A stretch of DNA of 64,000 nucleotides. It comes from Monodelphis domestica. Lineage: Eukaryota > Chordata > Mammalia > Didelphimorphia > Didelphidae. A program made the position numbers and the translations under genes. The stretch is taken from contig NC_077232.1 in assembly GCF_027887165.1 (NCBI RefSeq), positions 11,344,694 through 11,408,693 on the forward strand. Reading direction: 5' to 3'. The notes below the pieces were generated by a model. It was not told the DNA's origin, made no database searches, and saw only the letters and a program-made list of their open reading frames with translations. Positions 25,301-36,467 of the stretch are shown piece after piece. Position 1 is the first letter of the stretch, and every line of letters begins with the position of its first letter.

Positions 25301-28300
25301 AGCCTGGTTCAGTGCTGGAGCCCCCTCAGCTACAATTGTAGCATGGGCTTGGTACACAGTAGCTGTTTGAGTAGGGTTTGTTGAAACTGTAAATGAATGA
25401 ATGAAATGATTGCTTATGGGGGTGAGGAGGGTGAGAGTGGAGGGCAGGGGATGGGGGTGGGGGGTGGGGAAGGAGAAAGGTGGGGGGGCTAGCTCGCCCC
25501 CCCCTTTTCCTGGAAGAAGGCTTGTTAGGGACTGATGGTGCATATATTTCTAGAGGAGTTTTGATTCTTTTTAAATTGGTTGAGGGCCCTTCCTGCCCCA
25601 CAAGCCTCTCTGATTCTTAGCACAGTGCTAGGCACATGGTAAGCAATGAATAACGACTGGTTGGCTGACTTAAGGCTGGCCCATCCCTCATCAGTTACAC
25701 CATAGTGGGGGCCTCCTCCACATTGGCTCCCTAGACAGCCCTCCATGTATGCTTTCAAAGGGGGCAAGGAAGCCCAATGGGCCACTAGGTGGCACAGCAG
25801 AGGAATGCCAGGCCTGGAGTCAGAGGGATTCCTCTTCCTGAGTTCCAATCGAGCCTCAGACACTTCCTAGCTGGGTGACCTTAGGCCAGTCACTTTACCT
25901 TGTTGGCCTCAGTTCCTCATGATATGACCTTAGCCAAGTCACTTCTCCCTCCTTTGCCTCCATTTCCTCATCTGTTAAATGAGCTGGAGAAGAAAATATC
26001 CAACCACTCTAGTATCTTTGCCAAGAAAACCCCAAATGGGGACACAGAGTGTCGGACACGATTGAGAAATGACTAAACAACAGTTGGCTAGTTAGAGAGC
26101 TAGTCTTGGAGTCCGGAAGACCTGCGTTCAAATAGAACTGTTTACTAGCTGGGTTACCCTGGACGAGTCACTTAACCTCTCTCTGCCTCCATTTCCTCAT
26201 CTGTAAAATAGGGCTACCAATAGCCCCTGCCTCGCTAGGGAGTTCTGCTGTATACATACTAGCCAGCTGTTCTTAGCTGCCTGCTTCCCTGTGTTTGCGA
26301 TGGAGAGCAGATAAACGAATGTGTCCGAGAACATTTTTATAAACCAGAAGGCAGTTATTCGGGGGCCATTTTTGTACCCCACCTTCCTGAGGGCGAGGAC
26401 TGGGCCCTTTCTGAACTCTCCTGTCTCGCCCACCAGCCAGCACAAGGTCTAGCCCACTGTCGGTGCCGAAGGCGGATTGCTCTGTCTCAAAGGGCCTAGA
26501 GCAGAGCGGGGACCCCCCCATCCCCCAGCTCGGGCCCGGCTGACCTGTAAATTCCGGTCAATCAGCCAGTTGGCCTCAAAGTCATCGTCGTCCTCCCCGA
26601 AGGGGTTAATGAGCTGCTCTGCCACCTGATATGGGGAGAGAGGAGAGACAGCACCGACCTGCTTCGGAAGAATCATCTTCCCACCCCCGTGAATCGATAT
26701 TTATTGATCGCGGGACACGCTCCGACCTCCAGAAGAGCACCAATGGGTGCCCAATGTCAGACGGACACGGCTTCTGCCTGGCTGGGGCCAATCGGGAGGA
26801 TGACTTCTCGGCCCCCCCCCTCCCCCCCCAGTCTGGGGTTTCATGCCCGGATCCTCTCTGCCTCCACATTCTCAAGTCCAGCATCTTAGAACCGAGAATG
26901 TCCATGCCGGGAGGGGCCTCGAGAACAGGAAGGGTCAGAGTTGAGAGGAACCTCAGAACATAGAACTGGAAGAAACCTTGGAACTTGGAACGGAGAATGT
27001 CATTTGTGGAATGGGACCTTAGAACCGAGAACTGGGAGGGATCTTGGAACAGAGAATTTCAGAGCTCAGAATGTTGCTCACAGAGTGCCAGAGCCGGGAG
27101 GGAGGAACCTTAGACACGGAACGTCAGAGTTCTCAGGGACCTTAGGACGCAGGCTTAGAATGGCTGGCATGGAAGGAAGCTCAGAGTTCTAGTCCAGTCA
27201 GATCCAGGCATTTTAGAGAAAAGAACACGAGACAGGAGGTTCCTTCTGGCTCGCCCCTTTGGCGGTAGCACTTAATACTTATTGGTCTTCTTCCTCCCAG
27301 GTCCCCCGTTCCTCACCCTCCCTGGATGGCCCTGGCTCAGATTCTGGCTCTCTCACTGTCCTCCCACCATATGGTCCCCCTCCTGGCCGCTGCAGTCACG
27401 GGACTGCTCTGAGGCTCACCTTTAACCAGCCAGCATAGAAGAAGAACTGGAGAAGGGTGAAGACAGGCATGAAAAGGTCCAGCTCGTGGCCTGGGTAGCC
27501 TTTGGTTGGGTCCAGAAACTGTCGCCCTATCAGACAGGCCAAGAAGAAGCTGTAGACTGCGACGGTGACCACCTAAGGGGGAGAAGACCATGAGCCACAC
27601 AACACTGATGAACGGCGGGTGGTGAAGGGAACCTGGCACCTTCCCTGGCAGCTCCTGTGCCCCTGTAGGAGACAGGAGGAGACATCAGAGGGCTGGTCGC
27701 ATCCCCCCAACGTGGCGCTCTGAGGGAACTGGGCCTGGGAGCCACAGTAACCTAGAACCTAGGAACGGGGAGGAACCTTAGAAGCTGACCAGTCCAGGGG
27801 TCAGCCCTCCTCAAGGACCCCGTCTACAGCTTCCTGTCCAGCCTCCCCATTTCAGGGGACAGGGGCAGGGAGGGGATCCTTGGGTCCTGGGAGACTCTGC
27901 CTCTGAGCAGAGCTGTGAGGAAGGATCCTAGAACATAGAACGTCAGGCTGGAAGGAGCCTTAGAACACAGGATGCTGTGGAATTTGTCAGAGTTTCATGC
28001 TTTGTCCCTTTTAGAGCAAAGTGGCCAGATTCTCCCCGATTCTGCCAAAGGAAACAGAGTCATCATGCAGTCACAAGACATGCAATCTTAGAGCTCCAAG
28101 AGACTTCAGGGACCCCTATCTGAGCCACCGCGGGGCAAGGAGTCAAGAAGACCCAAGTTCAAATTCTGCCTCAGACATTGGCTGGGAGACCTGGGGCACC
28201 TGAAATCCCCAGTTGCAAAATGGACCCAATGTTGCCTCCCGGGATTGCTGGGAAGATCTTGAGCTGATGTACACAATGAGTTCTACAGATGTTAGTGGTT

Positions 28301-30497
28301 ATTATTTCTTTTATTGTCTTTTTAAGCCCTTATCTTCCATCTGAAAATCAATATGAGTATTGGTTCCAAGGCAGAAGAGTGCTAGGGGCTAGGCCATGGG
28401 GGTTAAGTGACTTGCCCAGGGTCACACAGCTGAGGTGTCTGAGGCCAGATTTGAACCTAGGACCTCCCCTCTCAGGTCTGGCTCTCAATTCACTGAACCA
28501 CCAGGCTACCCTTGTTAACTATTATTATTATTATTATAGCATTCCTGGCAGAAAGCCTCCCTGTCTCTCTGCCCCTTCCTGTGTGGGCAACATTCACGTC
28601 ACACATGACAGACAGTGCCCATGTCACCGGTCGCCCATGTTTAGAAGGGACTTCCCCGTATCTTCTCCCCAGAGGTTCTTTGCCCGGGCCGGGCCGTCAC
28701 CTTAAACTGTTTTTGATCACTGCGTTTCCCCTACAACTCACCTCTTTCTTATTTTGATGTTTCCTTTCTTTTTTTTTTAACTCTTACCTTCCATCTTGGA
28801 ATTGTTCCAAGGCAGAAGAGTGGTCAGGGCTAGGTAATGGGGGTTAAGTGACTTGCCCAGGGTCACACAGCTGGGATGTGTCTGAGGCCAAATTTGAATC
28901 TAGGACCTCCCATCTCTGGGCCTGGCTCTCCATCCACTGAGCTCCTCAGCTGCCCCCATTTTGGTGTTTTTATAAACATTAATTTAAGGATCCGCAGGCT
29001 TCACCAACTGCCTGCCCCAGAAGTCCAGGACACAGAAAAGGCCAAGGCATTCTGGACAGGACCAAGCCCGAGTGCCTCAGCTGCAGCTTCTGTCCCTCTG
29101 GGAATCCTGCATCATCCTCTCCCTCCCCTGGATCTGCTCTGCTCACCTGGGTGTAGACTAGAGGGACACTGATCCAGTCATAGCCGTAGAGGGCCCCACA
29201 CTGAGAGCGTAAGGTGTTCAGCTCCTGGAGAAGAGCAGAGGCACAGGGAGGAGAAAGGCCGTCTTCAGACCCACCCGGCGCACCCTCGCTTCCACCCAGG
29301 GCGTTTGGGAGCAAGCCACGGTTGTGGCCGCCGCTGACTTGGCCAAGAGAAAGATGGTGTGGTGTGATGGGGAGAGCTCAGGATCAAAATACCAAAGTGG
29401 AAGAGCTCCAACGACCTTAGAACGTGGAACATCAGGGAGTCTAATCCTCTTCATCTTACAGTTGGGGAAACTGAGTCCACGGGGGGAAGTGACTTGTTCA
29501 AGGTCAGGTAGCTTAGGTCAGAAGGACTACCACATTCATCTTTTGAGCCTTTTGACTCTATCCAAGACTTTCTCTTTATAACTTGCTTATTCTCCCTGAC
29601 TTACTTGATTATCTCTGGATAAATTACTTCCCTGTTAAGCCTCAGTTTCTTCATTCTATAAAATTAAGGTCAAATCACTGGACTACCCACTCCTGAGGAC
29701 TGTGGCCAGGAAAGTGTAAACAGTAGAGTTCAAAGAAATGAGAGCTGTTATCTGCTCCCACAGGCAGACCCTGGGGAGGGTGTGCCAGGCAGGGATGCTG
29801 TCCCAGGTCAGACTCAGCTGGGCTCCTTGTCACTGCCTTCCTGGGTCTAGGTTGAGGCTTAGCTAGTGGCCAGAGCCTAGGGGAAAAGGCTGGCCCAGGG
29901 GGTTCTCTAAGTGCCCACCCCCACAGATCTGGTGCTGTTTCATGCCATTGAGCATGACCTTTTTTGTTTTTGGATAATAAAACTGTACCATGTTTATTAC
30001 TCGCTCCACAAATTTCCCAAGATGCATTTGGATTGAGAGGGGCATTGTCCAATTCATGAAGGGATGACCCCCTACCCTCCTCCTCACTCAAACCCCAAGG
30101 ACTCCCAAGCTCACATTCAGGATACCCTGGAGAACAACGCTGTCCCTGATCTGGCCTTCCCTTCGGGCTTTGGCGGCCAGGTTGGCAAACCACACACACG
30201 GAACCCAGAATTTGTTGTGGGGAGAGTTGAGGCTCTCAAATCGTTTGTGCTCCTCGGGGGTCATGAGGCCTGGATGGCAGGAGAAAGAAGGGGGGGGAAT
30301 AGAGATAGGGGAGAGAGAGACAGAGAGAGTGAGAGACAGACAGCAGACAGAGATAAACAGAGACAGAGTCAGAGATAGAGACAGTGACAGAGAGACACAG
30401 AGAGAGACAGAGGGAGAGAGAGACAGAGGGGGAGACAGAGACAGAGACAGAGACAGAGAGACACAGGGAGAGACAGAGGGAGAGAGGAAGAAAGAGA

Positions 30498-30574
<77 letters not shown>

Positions 30575-33500
30575 AGAGGGAGAGAGAAGAATGGGCATAG
30601 GAAGGGGCAGAGAGGGACAGAGATACAGAGACAATTTTAAACAGCCCAGTTGCACCAGGACTAGCTGAACGGGTCAGCAGAGGTCAGTTTCCTGAGCTAG
30701 ACTCTGTCTTTATTGGGGACAATCAAAGGTTATTGGGAAGATTCTCAGACTTGGAGTCAGAAGTTGTTCAGTTGTTTTGGTCATGATCTACCCTTCATTG
30801 CTCCACATGGGGTTTCCTTGGCAGAAATACTTGAAGATCTGAGTTCAAATCTAGCCACAGACACTTAAGTCATTCACCCTCTATCTGTCTCAAGTTCTGC
30901 ATCTGTAAAATGGAGATGACAACACCTACTTCCCAGGGTTGTTGTGAGGGCAAAATGAGATATTTGTAAACACCCTGCAAACGTTCAAGTTTGCATAGAA
31001 ATGCTAGTGATTATTACTACTCTAGAGATGGGGCAGGAGGCAGTCCTGAGCCCCCAGCCAGTGGGGTGGTTGTCCAACCCCCCAGGGAGCCAGTGTCTCC
31101 CACAGTCCCCCTTTCCATCATCCCTGAGCACCCACCGGCCTGCACCAGGTGTCGGATGCTGGGGAAGCGTTTATAGACAGCGGTGCTCACTGAGCGGAGG
31201 ATAAGAACCGTGCACAGGTGGGCGTAGCGCATCAGGGTGCGCCGAAGCAGCCGGCCTTGCTCATCCTCGCCTTCCACGTTGGCTGAGACCAGGTTCATGA
31301 GCCGGTCGAGCCAGGGGATGCTCTGGTACTGACTCCACCAGCGGGACACGACCAGGGTCACGTAGAAGCCTGAGTGGGGTAGAGATGAGGGAGGAGAGAC
31401 TGAGCCCCTCCATCCTTCAGGCAATGTGTCAGTCGACGAGCATTGATAGGACCTTCTGTTCTGGGCTCTGGGCCCTGAGAGACAAAGCATGAATCAATCA
31501 AGGGGCTCCCGGTCGACTGGGGGAAACACCCAAAACACGTATAAGTAGGGTCTCTGCAAATCTGAAAAGAGGACGTCCAGGTTGGTTAAATAGAATGCAG
31601 TGTTGGTTGGGGTGGAGGCCACACTGCTTGGTAGAAGAAAGGCTGGAGCTCTGTCTGCAGGAAGGATGGGAGAGAGAGGTGAGGAGGGGAGAATTCCAGG
31701 CACGAGCACCTGCCGGTACAAAGTCATGGGCAGGAGTGGTGTTGTGCTATCTAAGAAAAGGAGAGATGGTTGGGGTGCCTATATAAAATAGTGTCTGAGG
31801 GGGCAGCTGGGTAGCTCAGTGGATGGAGAGTCAGGCCCAGAGATGGGAGGTCCTGGGTTCAAATCTGACCTCAGACATTTCCCAGCTGTGTGACCCTGGG
31901 CAAGTCACTTAACCTTCACTGCCTGCCCTTACCACTCTTCTGCCTTGGAACCAATACACAGTATTGACTCTAAGATGGAAGGGAAGGGTTAAAAAATAAT
32001 AAAATAAGATAGTGTCTGAGGGGTAGAGATGCTTCGTCCTGTGAGATTGATTGGAAGAGCAGGTTGGGGTCAAGTTATAAGAGGTTTAGGAAGCCGAATG
32101 GAAGAGTTTGTGTTTGATCACACAGGCAATGGGGAGTCGTTGGAGTTTATTGGGCGCTGGGGGGATCCAGTCAGATGGTACTCAAGGGAAACCTCTTTGG
32201 CAGCTTGGGGAAGGGTGGATTGGAATGGGCAGAGGCTGGAAGCAGGAAGGCTGATTAGGAAACTCTAGTCTAAGTGAGAAGTACTCAGAGCCTGAACAAA
32301 GATGGCGGCCCTATGAAGAGAGTTAGAGATGGAAGGAGAGAAAGAGCCATCTTGGTAAATGACTGCATCTGCAGAGGGAGGAGGGGGGATGAATCCAGGA
32401 TAATGCTGAGCTTAGAAGCCTGGGAGCCTGGAAGATAACTGTGATCCCTGGGGTCACCATGATGCCCTGATGGCAAAGAAGGAGGGTAGTGCCTATGAGG
32501 AAGGAGTCAGCTAGGGATGGGAAGGAGCAGGGGATCAACCCTGGGAGAGATTTGGAGCAGAGGATTATAGGTCCATAGGATTCAGAGATTTAGAGAGCCT
32601 CTAGTCATAACTCTGAACAGAGAGGGAAACTGAGGCACAGAAGGGCAAAATCGCTTGTCCCAGGTGAGTTTATGGTGGAGCCAGAATTTGAACCCAAGTG
32701 TTCTGCCTCCAAAACCACTGCTCTTTTCACTCAGGACCAGAAATTAGTGACCATCTGTCTCTCTGGGTTTTGACTTCAAACTTGGGGATAGCCGCCAGGC
32801 CATATCTGAAGCTCTTTTTGTTGTCGTCTTCACATCGTCTGTGCCCTAGTTTGCCCTTTCTCTAGAATGGGAAGAAGCCCTGCCTCAAGGGCTTGGGGGG
32901 GCATGAATGAGAACACGGCCCCTCATTCCCCTAGGTAGGGGCACGCTTCTCTGGCCCCCCAAAGCCCCTTTTCCTCAACATCTCCAGAGAATGGGGTGTC
33001 AGCGCCTGCCCCTCTAACCTGGCTAACCACCGTCCTTTTAGCCGCCAGTTCAGCCCGCTGCCTCTCTCGGGCAGTCAATAAACATTGATTCAACTCTTCT
33101 TAGACTCCCGAAAGCCATCAGATCTAGAAATGAAAAGCCCAGAAGTCACCTTAGCGAGCAATGTCCACTGAGCTCAGGAACAAGAAGATGAGAAGGACAT
33201 GGGACAAGTGTGAGATCATTCTCTCTAGGGGTTTGCCTCGAGGATGCTAGCTTGAGGGGATGGAAGGTTTATTCAGAGCATAACAAGAGTCTGCTATGTG
33301 TGCAGAGCATCTGGGATGGTGTCTCGCCAAGAGGAGACATGCCTTCTATGCCTAGTTCTGGTTGGCTGATTATGTATTGAAGGCAGCTAGGTGCCTCAGT
33401 GGGTCTGGAGTCAAGAGAGATCTGAGTTCAAAAGGGGCCTCAGACACTTCCTAGTTGTGTGGCCCTGGGCAAGTCACTTAACCCTGCTTGTCTAGCCCTA

Positions 33501-36460
33501 ACCACTCTTCTGCCTCAGAACTGATTCTGAATCAGGAGATAAAGAGATGATTTTTTTAAACAAAAAGGACCAACGCTGTAGAAGAACTGAGCTGAATCGG
33601 AGACTGATCCCCCAAAGGGTGGAGGAAATGTTTGTATGTTCTTGTTGGATCCCGGAAGTAAATATCCCTTTGTCAAAGCTCCTCATATGAAGAGTTTGAG
33701 TCCCGCTGGGCTAGTTGGGGTAGACGGCCGAAGGGAAAACATTCCCACAACCTCCCTTGGGTGCCTGGGAACCTGCAGGGGCCAGCGGAGGCCTTGAGAG
33801 AGAGAGAGAGGCCAGAACATTCCTGCTTTGCAAGAGGGGAGGATGGCCTGGGCCAGCAGGAAGGGGCCATTGCGCCAGGAAGGGTTGAAGATGGAGATGA
33901 GGGCGGAAGGTTGGAGGCAGCACGATCCAGGAGGAGGTGAGAGGGCCTGGGCTCAGGAACACAAGAGGAGATGTTTGCCTTGGCAAAGAAAAGGGCCGCC
34001 TCCTCCGGGGAGTCTGGAGTAAATAAAGGAGATGAGAATGGAGTGTGTGTGTGTGTGAGAGAGCAGGAAAGGAGATGGCTCTGGATAGAGGCGGAAGGAA
34101 CAGCCCTGAAGCCAGAGGTCCTCTTTCAGGTCCTATCTGTGGCCCTGGCCTCAGTTTCCTCATCTGTAAAATGGGGACGTTGGACTAGACATCCTCTGAG
34201 GTCCTCAGCTGGAGCCTCCTGTAAAGACAGCTTCTATTTCTCAGTTAATTAGGAGCTGAGGGAGCCCCAAGACCCGAAAGGACTCCTTCTGACCCGCCTG
34301 GTATCCCGCTCCTCCCTGCCACAGACACACACACCCGTCCCCAGGGCCCTTCTCCTGAGGCTGGGCCCTGCCCTGGCAGCCCCTGCCCTGCTCAGGAATG
34401 GGGGTCTGGGGGTCGGACGGGAAAGGCCTTCAGGACTTACCCAGCACGAATGACACAGGGATGAGCTGGGCGTACTTATCGCAGTACAAGGCCAACTTCT
34501 CAAACAGCAGCCTCTGGCTTTCACTGAGGATCAGTCTGAGAGAGACAGGGAGACAGGGAGAATGAGCAGAGCTGCTGTTTCTGTGGCTGGGATAGCGGAT
34601 TGGGCACTCAATTGGAAATCAGGAAGATATGAGTTCAAATTCTGCCTCAGGCTTTGTAACCCTGGGCAAGTCAGTTAGCCAACGAGCATTTATTTCCTTA
34701 TTAAACCCTTCCCTTCCATCGTAGAATGAATACTGGGTATTGGTGCCAAGGTAGAAGAGTAGTGAGGGCTAGGCAATGGGGGTCAAGTGACTTGCCCAGG
34801 GTCACACAGCTGGGAAGTGTCTGAGGCCAGATTGGAACCCAGGACTTTCTGCCTCTAGGCCTGGCTTTCCATCCACTGAACCACCCAGCGGCCCCACAAC
34901 TAGCATTTAAGGACAGACTATATGCTGGTCACTGTGCTAAGTTTTAAAGAAAGGCAAAAGCCAGTGCCTGCTGTCAAGGAGCTCAGACTGATAGGAGAGA
35001 CAACATGCAAACAGCTTCTATACAGGATGACTTGAAGGTGAACAACGGAGGGGAAAATCTCAAATGAAGGGGGATCGGTTTGGGCTTCTTGTTACTTGAG
35101 CACTCCTGATCCACAGAAGACACGGATTACAAAGAGCCCACCAAGGCAAGTAGACATCCTTCTTCTTCCCTGGTCTGGAGAAGCCTGCAGCTGCCTCCTA
35201 GCTCTGATGTCCCAAAGTCCCACCTGCAGCTGTGACTTCTTGGGTGCTGGGTTTAAATGTTCCTTCCAGCTCTGGCATTCTGAGTTTTCTGAGGGTTCTG
35301 AGATTTCTCCAAGCCCTGACATTCTATGTTCAGTGTTCTAAAATCTCTTCTAGTTCTGAGATTCTTTATTCGCAGGTCCCTTCTACTTTGCCTTCCTATG
35401 ATCTAAGGTTCCTTCTAGCTCTGATGGTCTGTCTATGTTCCAAGATTTCTTCTAGTTAGCATCCTTGGTTCTAGGTTCTAAAGTTTCTCCCAGCTCTGAC
35501 ATTCTATGCTCTCTATTCTGAGATTCCTGCCAGCTCCAACATTCTTTATTCTCAGGTCCCTTCTCCTTTGCCTTCTTGTGATCTAAGGTTCCTTCTAGTT
35601 CTGATGGTCTATGTTCCAAGATTTCTTCTAGTTAGCATCCTTGGTTCTAGGTTCTAAAGTTTCTCCCAGCTCTGACATTCTATGCTCTCTATTCTGAGAT
35701 TCCTGCCAGCTCCAACATTCTTTATTCTCAGGTCCCTTCTACTTTGCCTTCCTATGATCTAAGGTTCCTTCTAGCTCTGATGGTCTGTCTATGTTCCAAG
35801 ATTTCTTCTAGTTAGCATCCTTGGTTCTAGGTTCTAAAGTTTCTCCCAGCTCTGACATTCTATGCTCTCTATTCTGAGATTCCTGCCAGCTCCAACATTC
35901 TTTATTCTCAGGTCCCTTCTCCTTTGCCTTCTTGTGATCTAAGGTTCCTTCTAGTTCTGATGGTCTATGTTCCAAGATTTCTTCTAGTTAGCATCCTTGG
36001 TTCTAGGTTCTAAAGTTTCTCCCAGCTCTGACATTCTATGCTCTCTATTCTGAGATTCTTGCCAGCTCCAACATTCTTTATTCTCAGGCCCCTTCTACTT
36101 TGCCTTCTTGTGATCTAAGGTTCCTTCTAGTTCTGATGGTCTATGTTCCAAGATTTCTTCTAGTTAGCATCTTTGGTTCTAGGTTCTAAAGTTTCTCCCA
36201 GCTCTGACATTCTTTATTCTCAGGTTCCTCCTAGCTCAGATGTTCTCGGTCCTAAGCTCTCTCCCTGTTCTGACCTTCCCTTTGATGACTTCCCTCTTTC
36301 CAACTCACCTGTAAATGATGCTAATGGTGAAATAGCTGAGGACGAAGATGCAGAATTCGCAATAGAGGAGTTTGTAGATGCTCCCTCGCCATTGGAGCAG
36401 GAGCCTGGAGAAGGTGCCCAGGTGGACGTTTGCCACCCGGTTGGTGTAGGTAACAGTCAT
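21212..36460 (-). CDS. BEST1: Bestrophin-1, Ca2+-activated chloride channel, nine coding exons
   Basis: BEST1 forms a pentameric Ca2+-gated anion channel; in mammals it sits in the basolateral membrane of retinal pigment epithelium. Coding exons (minus strand, 5' to 3'): 36460-36309, 34535-34441, 31369-31136, 30269-30115, 29224-29147, 27572-27420, 26625-26545, 24707-24556, 22355-21212. The first eight are 152, 95, 234, 155, 78, 153, 81 and 152 bp, matching the human exon lengths as I recall them, so residues 1-366 align without gaps. All introns are GT-AG and the phases join. Key residues are kept: Ala10 and the acidic clasp GEDDDD (299-304) for Ca2+, neck residues I76, F80 and F84, and the KRAS358 phosphosite region. 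The aperture residue is Val205 (human Ile). The predicted length is 747 aa against 585 in human; the excess is in the last exon. Convergent with FTH1. Confidence 0.96.
22725..22965 (+). mobile_element. MIR-type SINE, nearly full length
   Basis: CAAGTAGAGCACTAGTCCCA through GACCTTGGGCAAGTCACTTA and TAAATGCTAGTAGCGATTAT, in BEST1 intron 9. Similar plus-strand pieces: 16700-16800, 26095-26260, 28115-28300, 30745-31020 (holding a short antisense family B insert), 34135-34215, 34590-34690, 37800-37970, 41650-41840, 45105-45235, 58655-58760, 59680-59850. Confidence 0.75.
23755..24300 (+). repeat. Purine tract (GA-rich) in BEST1 intron 9
   Basis: Nearly pure purine with interspersed C in GACAGAGACAGAG phrases. 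It shows a loose 60-70-base higher-order period. In the BEST1 transcript it reads as pyrimidine. Confidence 0.95.
24556..24707 (-). CDS. BEST1: BEST1 exon 9
   Basis: 152 bp encoding [20 protein letters not shown] to [12 protein letters not shown]. The segment corresponds to the cytosolic belt and the auto-inhibitory tail, including Ser358 in KRASFMG. Donor ATCAG|GTGAGT. Confidence 0.95.
25130..25260 (+). mobile_element. SINE family A, diverged, BEST1 intron 8
   Basis: GAATGACCTTGAACAAGTCA to TAAGGGTTAAAAAAAAAA; the 5' third is eroded. Confidence 0.65.
25785..26085 (+). mobile_element. SINE family B, full length, BEST1 intron 8
   Basis: Complete, from GGTGGCACAGCAGAGGAATG to GACTAAACAACA, with an internal duplication of the GACCTTAGCCAAGTCACTT block. 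Confidence 0.85.
26545..26625 (-). CDS. BEST1: BEST1 exon 8 (Ca2+ clasp)
   Basis: 81 bp encoding [20 protein letters not shown] and LIDRNLQ. E300 and D301-D304 form the Ca2+-binding clasp and are intact. The donor is CAG|GTCAGC, with C at +3, weaker than the other donors in this gene. Confidence 0.95.
26880..27190 (-). repeat. Degenerate array of the same minisatellite core, antisense
   Basis: Successive phrases of the form GAACCTTAGAACATAGAAC and GGAATGTCAGAGCT are the reverse complement of the CCTTCCAGCTCTGACATTCT core. About seven loose copies, in BEST1 intron 7 (between exons 7 and 8). Single copies also occur at 27755-27785 and 27925-27970. Confidence 0.65.
27420..27572 (-). CDS. BEST1: BEST1 exon 7
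   Basis: 153 bp. It encodes [20 protein letters not shown], then [14 protein letters not shown] and [12 protein letters not shown], the last two membrane helices. Acceptor cccttAG, donor AAAG|GTGAGC. Confidence 0.95.
28315..28513 (-). mobile_element. SINE family A, BEST1 intron 6
   Basis: Full-length minus-strand copy, with oligo(dT) side at the left and GGTGGTTCAGTGAATTGAGA (reverse) at the right. Confidence 0.88.
28768..28957 (-). mobile_element. SINE family A, BEST1 intron 6
   Basis: Minus-strand copy with a clean poly(T) of eleven bases at the left, about 20 bases shortened in the middle. Relatively young by appearance. Confidence 0.88.
29147..29224 (-). CDS. BEST1: BEST1 exon 6
   Basis: 78 bp, in phase at both ends. 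It encodes [20 protein letters not shown] followed by PLVYTQ, the conserved turn before the third helix. Acceptor ttctccAG, donor CCCAG|GTGAGC. Confidence 0.95.
30115..30269 (-). CDS. BEST1: BEST1 exon 5
   Basis: 155 bp, starting [20 protein letters not shown]. It includes [20 protein letters not shown], where Val205 occupies the cytosolic aperture position; human BEST1 has Ile205. The KARREGQ wording is nearer to other vertebrate bestrophins than to the human KAWLGGR. The acceptor is preceded, in transcript orientation, by a ~350-base pyrimidine tract. Confidence 0.94.
30283..30625 (+). repeat. Purine tract with (GA)n core beside BEST1 exon 5
   Basis: GACAGAGA repeats lead into an uninterrupted (GA)n at about 30495-30563. 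In the BEST1 transcript the tract starts only ~14 bases upstream of the exon 5 acceptor and extends its polypyrimidine stretch to ~350 bases. Confidence 0.93.
31136..31369 (-). CDS. BEST1: BEST1 exon 4
   Basis: 234 bp, starting (G)[19 protein letters not shown] and ending [18 protein letters not shown]. It contains the RWW motif and the [11 protein letters not shown] segment, both strongly conserved in bestrophins and hot spots for human disease variants. Donor GCCG|GTGGGT. Confidence 0.95.
31610..32560 (+). mobile_element. Old interspersed repeat, unnamed, BEST1 intron 3
   Basis: Phrases such as GTTTGTGTTTGATCACACAG, GGGGAGTCGTTGGAGTTTAT and CTCTTTGGCAGCTTGGGGAA recur, diverged, in other parts of the window (1725-2110, 3600-3960, 8340-8760, 12340-12560, 34900-35070). 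A dispersed element, widespread in mammals as far as I recall; I do not assign a family name. A young SINE splits it at 31802. Confidence 0.55.
31802..32008 (+). mobile_element. SINE family A with 14-bp target-site duplication, BEST1 intron 3
   Basis: Full-length, low-divergence copy flanked by exact ATAGTGTCTGAGGG repeats (31788-31801 and 32009-32022). It is inserted in an older unnamed repeat. Confidence 0.95.
33380..33575 (+). mobile_element. SINE family A, BEST1 intron 3
   Basis: GGCAGCTAGGTGCCTCAGTG onward, with small deletions. Confidence 0.8.
34441..34535 (-). CDS. BEST1: BEST1 exon 3
   Basis: 95 bp, acceptor ctctcAG, donor CTGG|GTAAGT. It encodes [20 protein letters not shown] and then [12 protein letters not shown], which holds the pore-neck residues I76 and F80; F84 opens the next exon. 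Confidence 0.95.
34695..34897 (-). mobile_element. SINE family A, BEST1 intron 2
   Basis: Full-length minus-strand copy, about 155 bases from the acceptor of exon 3. Confidence 0.87.
35195..36262 (+). repeat. 176-180-bp minisatellite in BEST1 intron 2
   Basis: Higher-order units mark at GTTAGCATCCTTGG (35455, 35631, 35811, 35987, 36163), spaced 180, 176 and 176 bases or so, and are made of ~25-45-base subunits of the type TTCTAAGGTTCCTTCTAGCTCTGA. The array ends only ~50 bases from the exon 2 donor. The subunit is the same core as in the 94-bp array. Confidence 0.93.
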
Positions 36461-36467
36461 GATGCTC
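36309..36467 (-). CDS. BEST1: BEST1 exon 2 (first coding exon)
   Basis: The ATG is at 36460-36458, seven bases after the acceptor cccccAG, so 36461-36467 is 5'UTR. It encodes [20 protein letters not shown] onward to residue 50, with the N-terminal segment and first membrane helix. Ala10, a backbone Ca2+ ligand in bestrophins, is present. It ends TTTACAG-type, ...TTACAG|GTGAGT. An open frame continues upstream of the acceptor, but that is intron. Confidence 0.95.

Noticed and set aside
30170-30655. 130-156-codon frames on both strands
   Set aside because: Products of the (GA)n tract and of BEST1 exon 5 read in the wrong frame.
32298-32312. AAAGATGGCGGCC, a YY1-like promoter motif in BEST1 intron 3
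   Set aside because: No CpG context, no other promoter element, and it lies within an old dispersed repeat.
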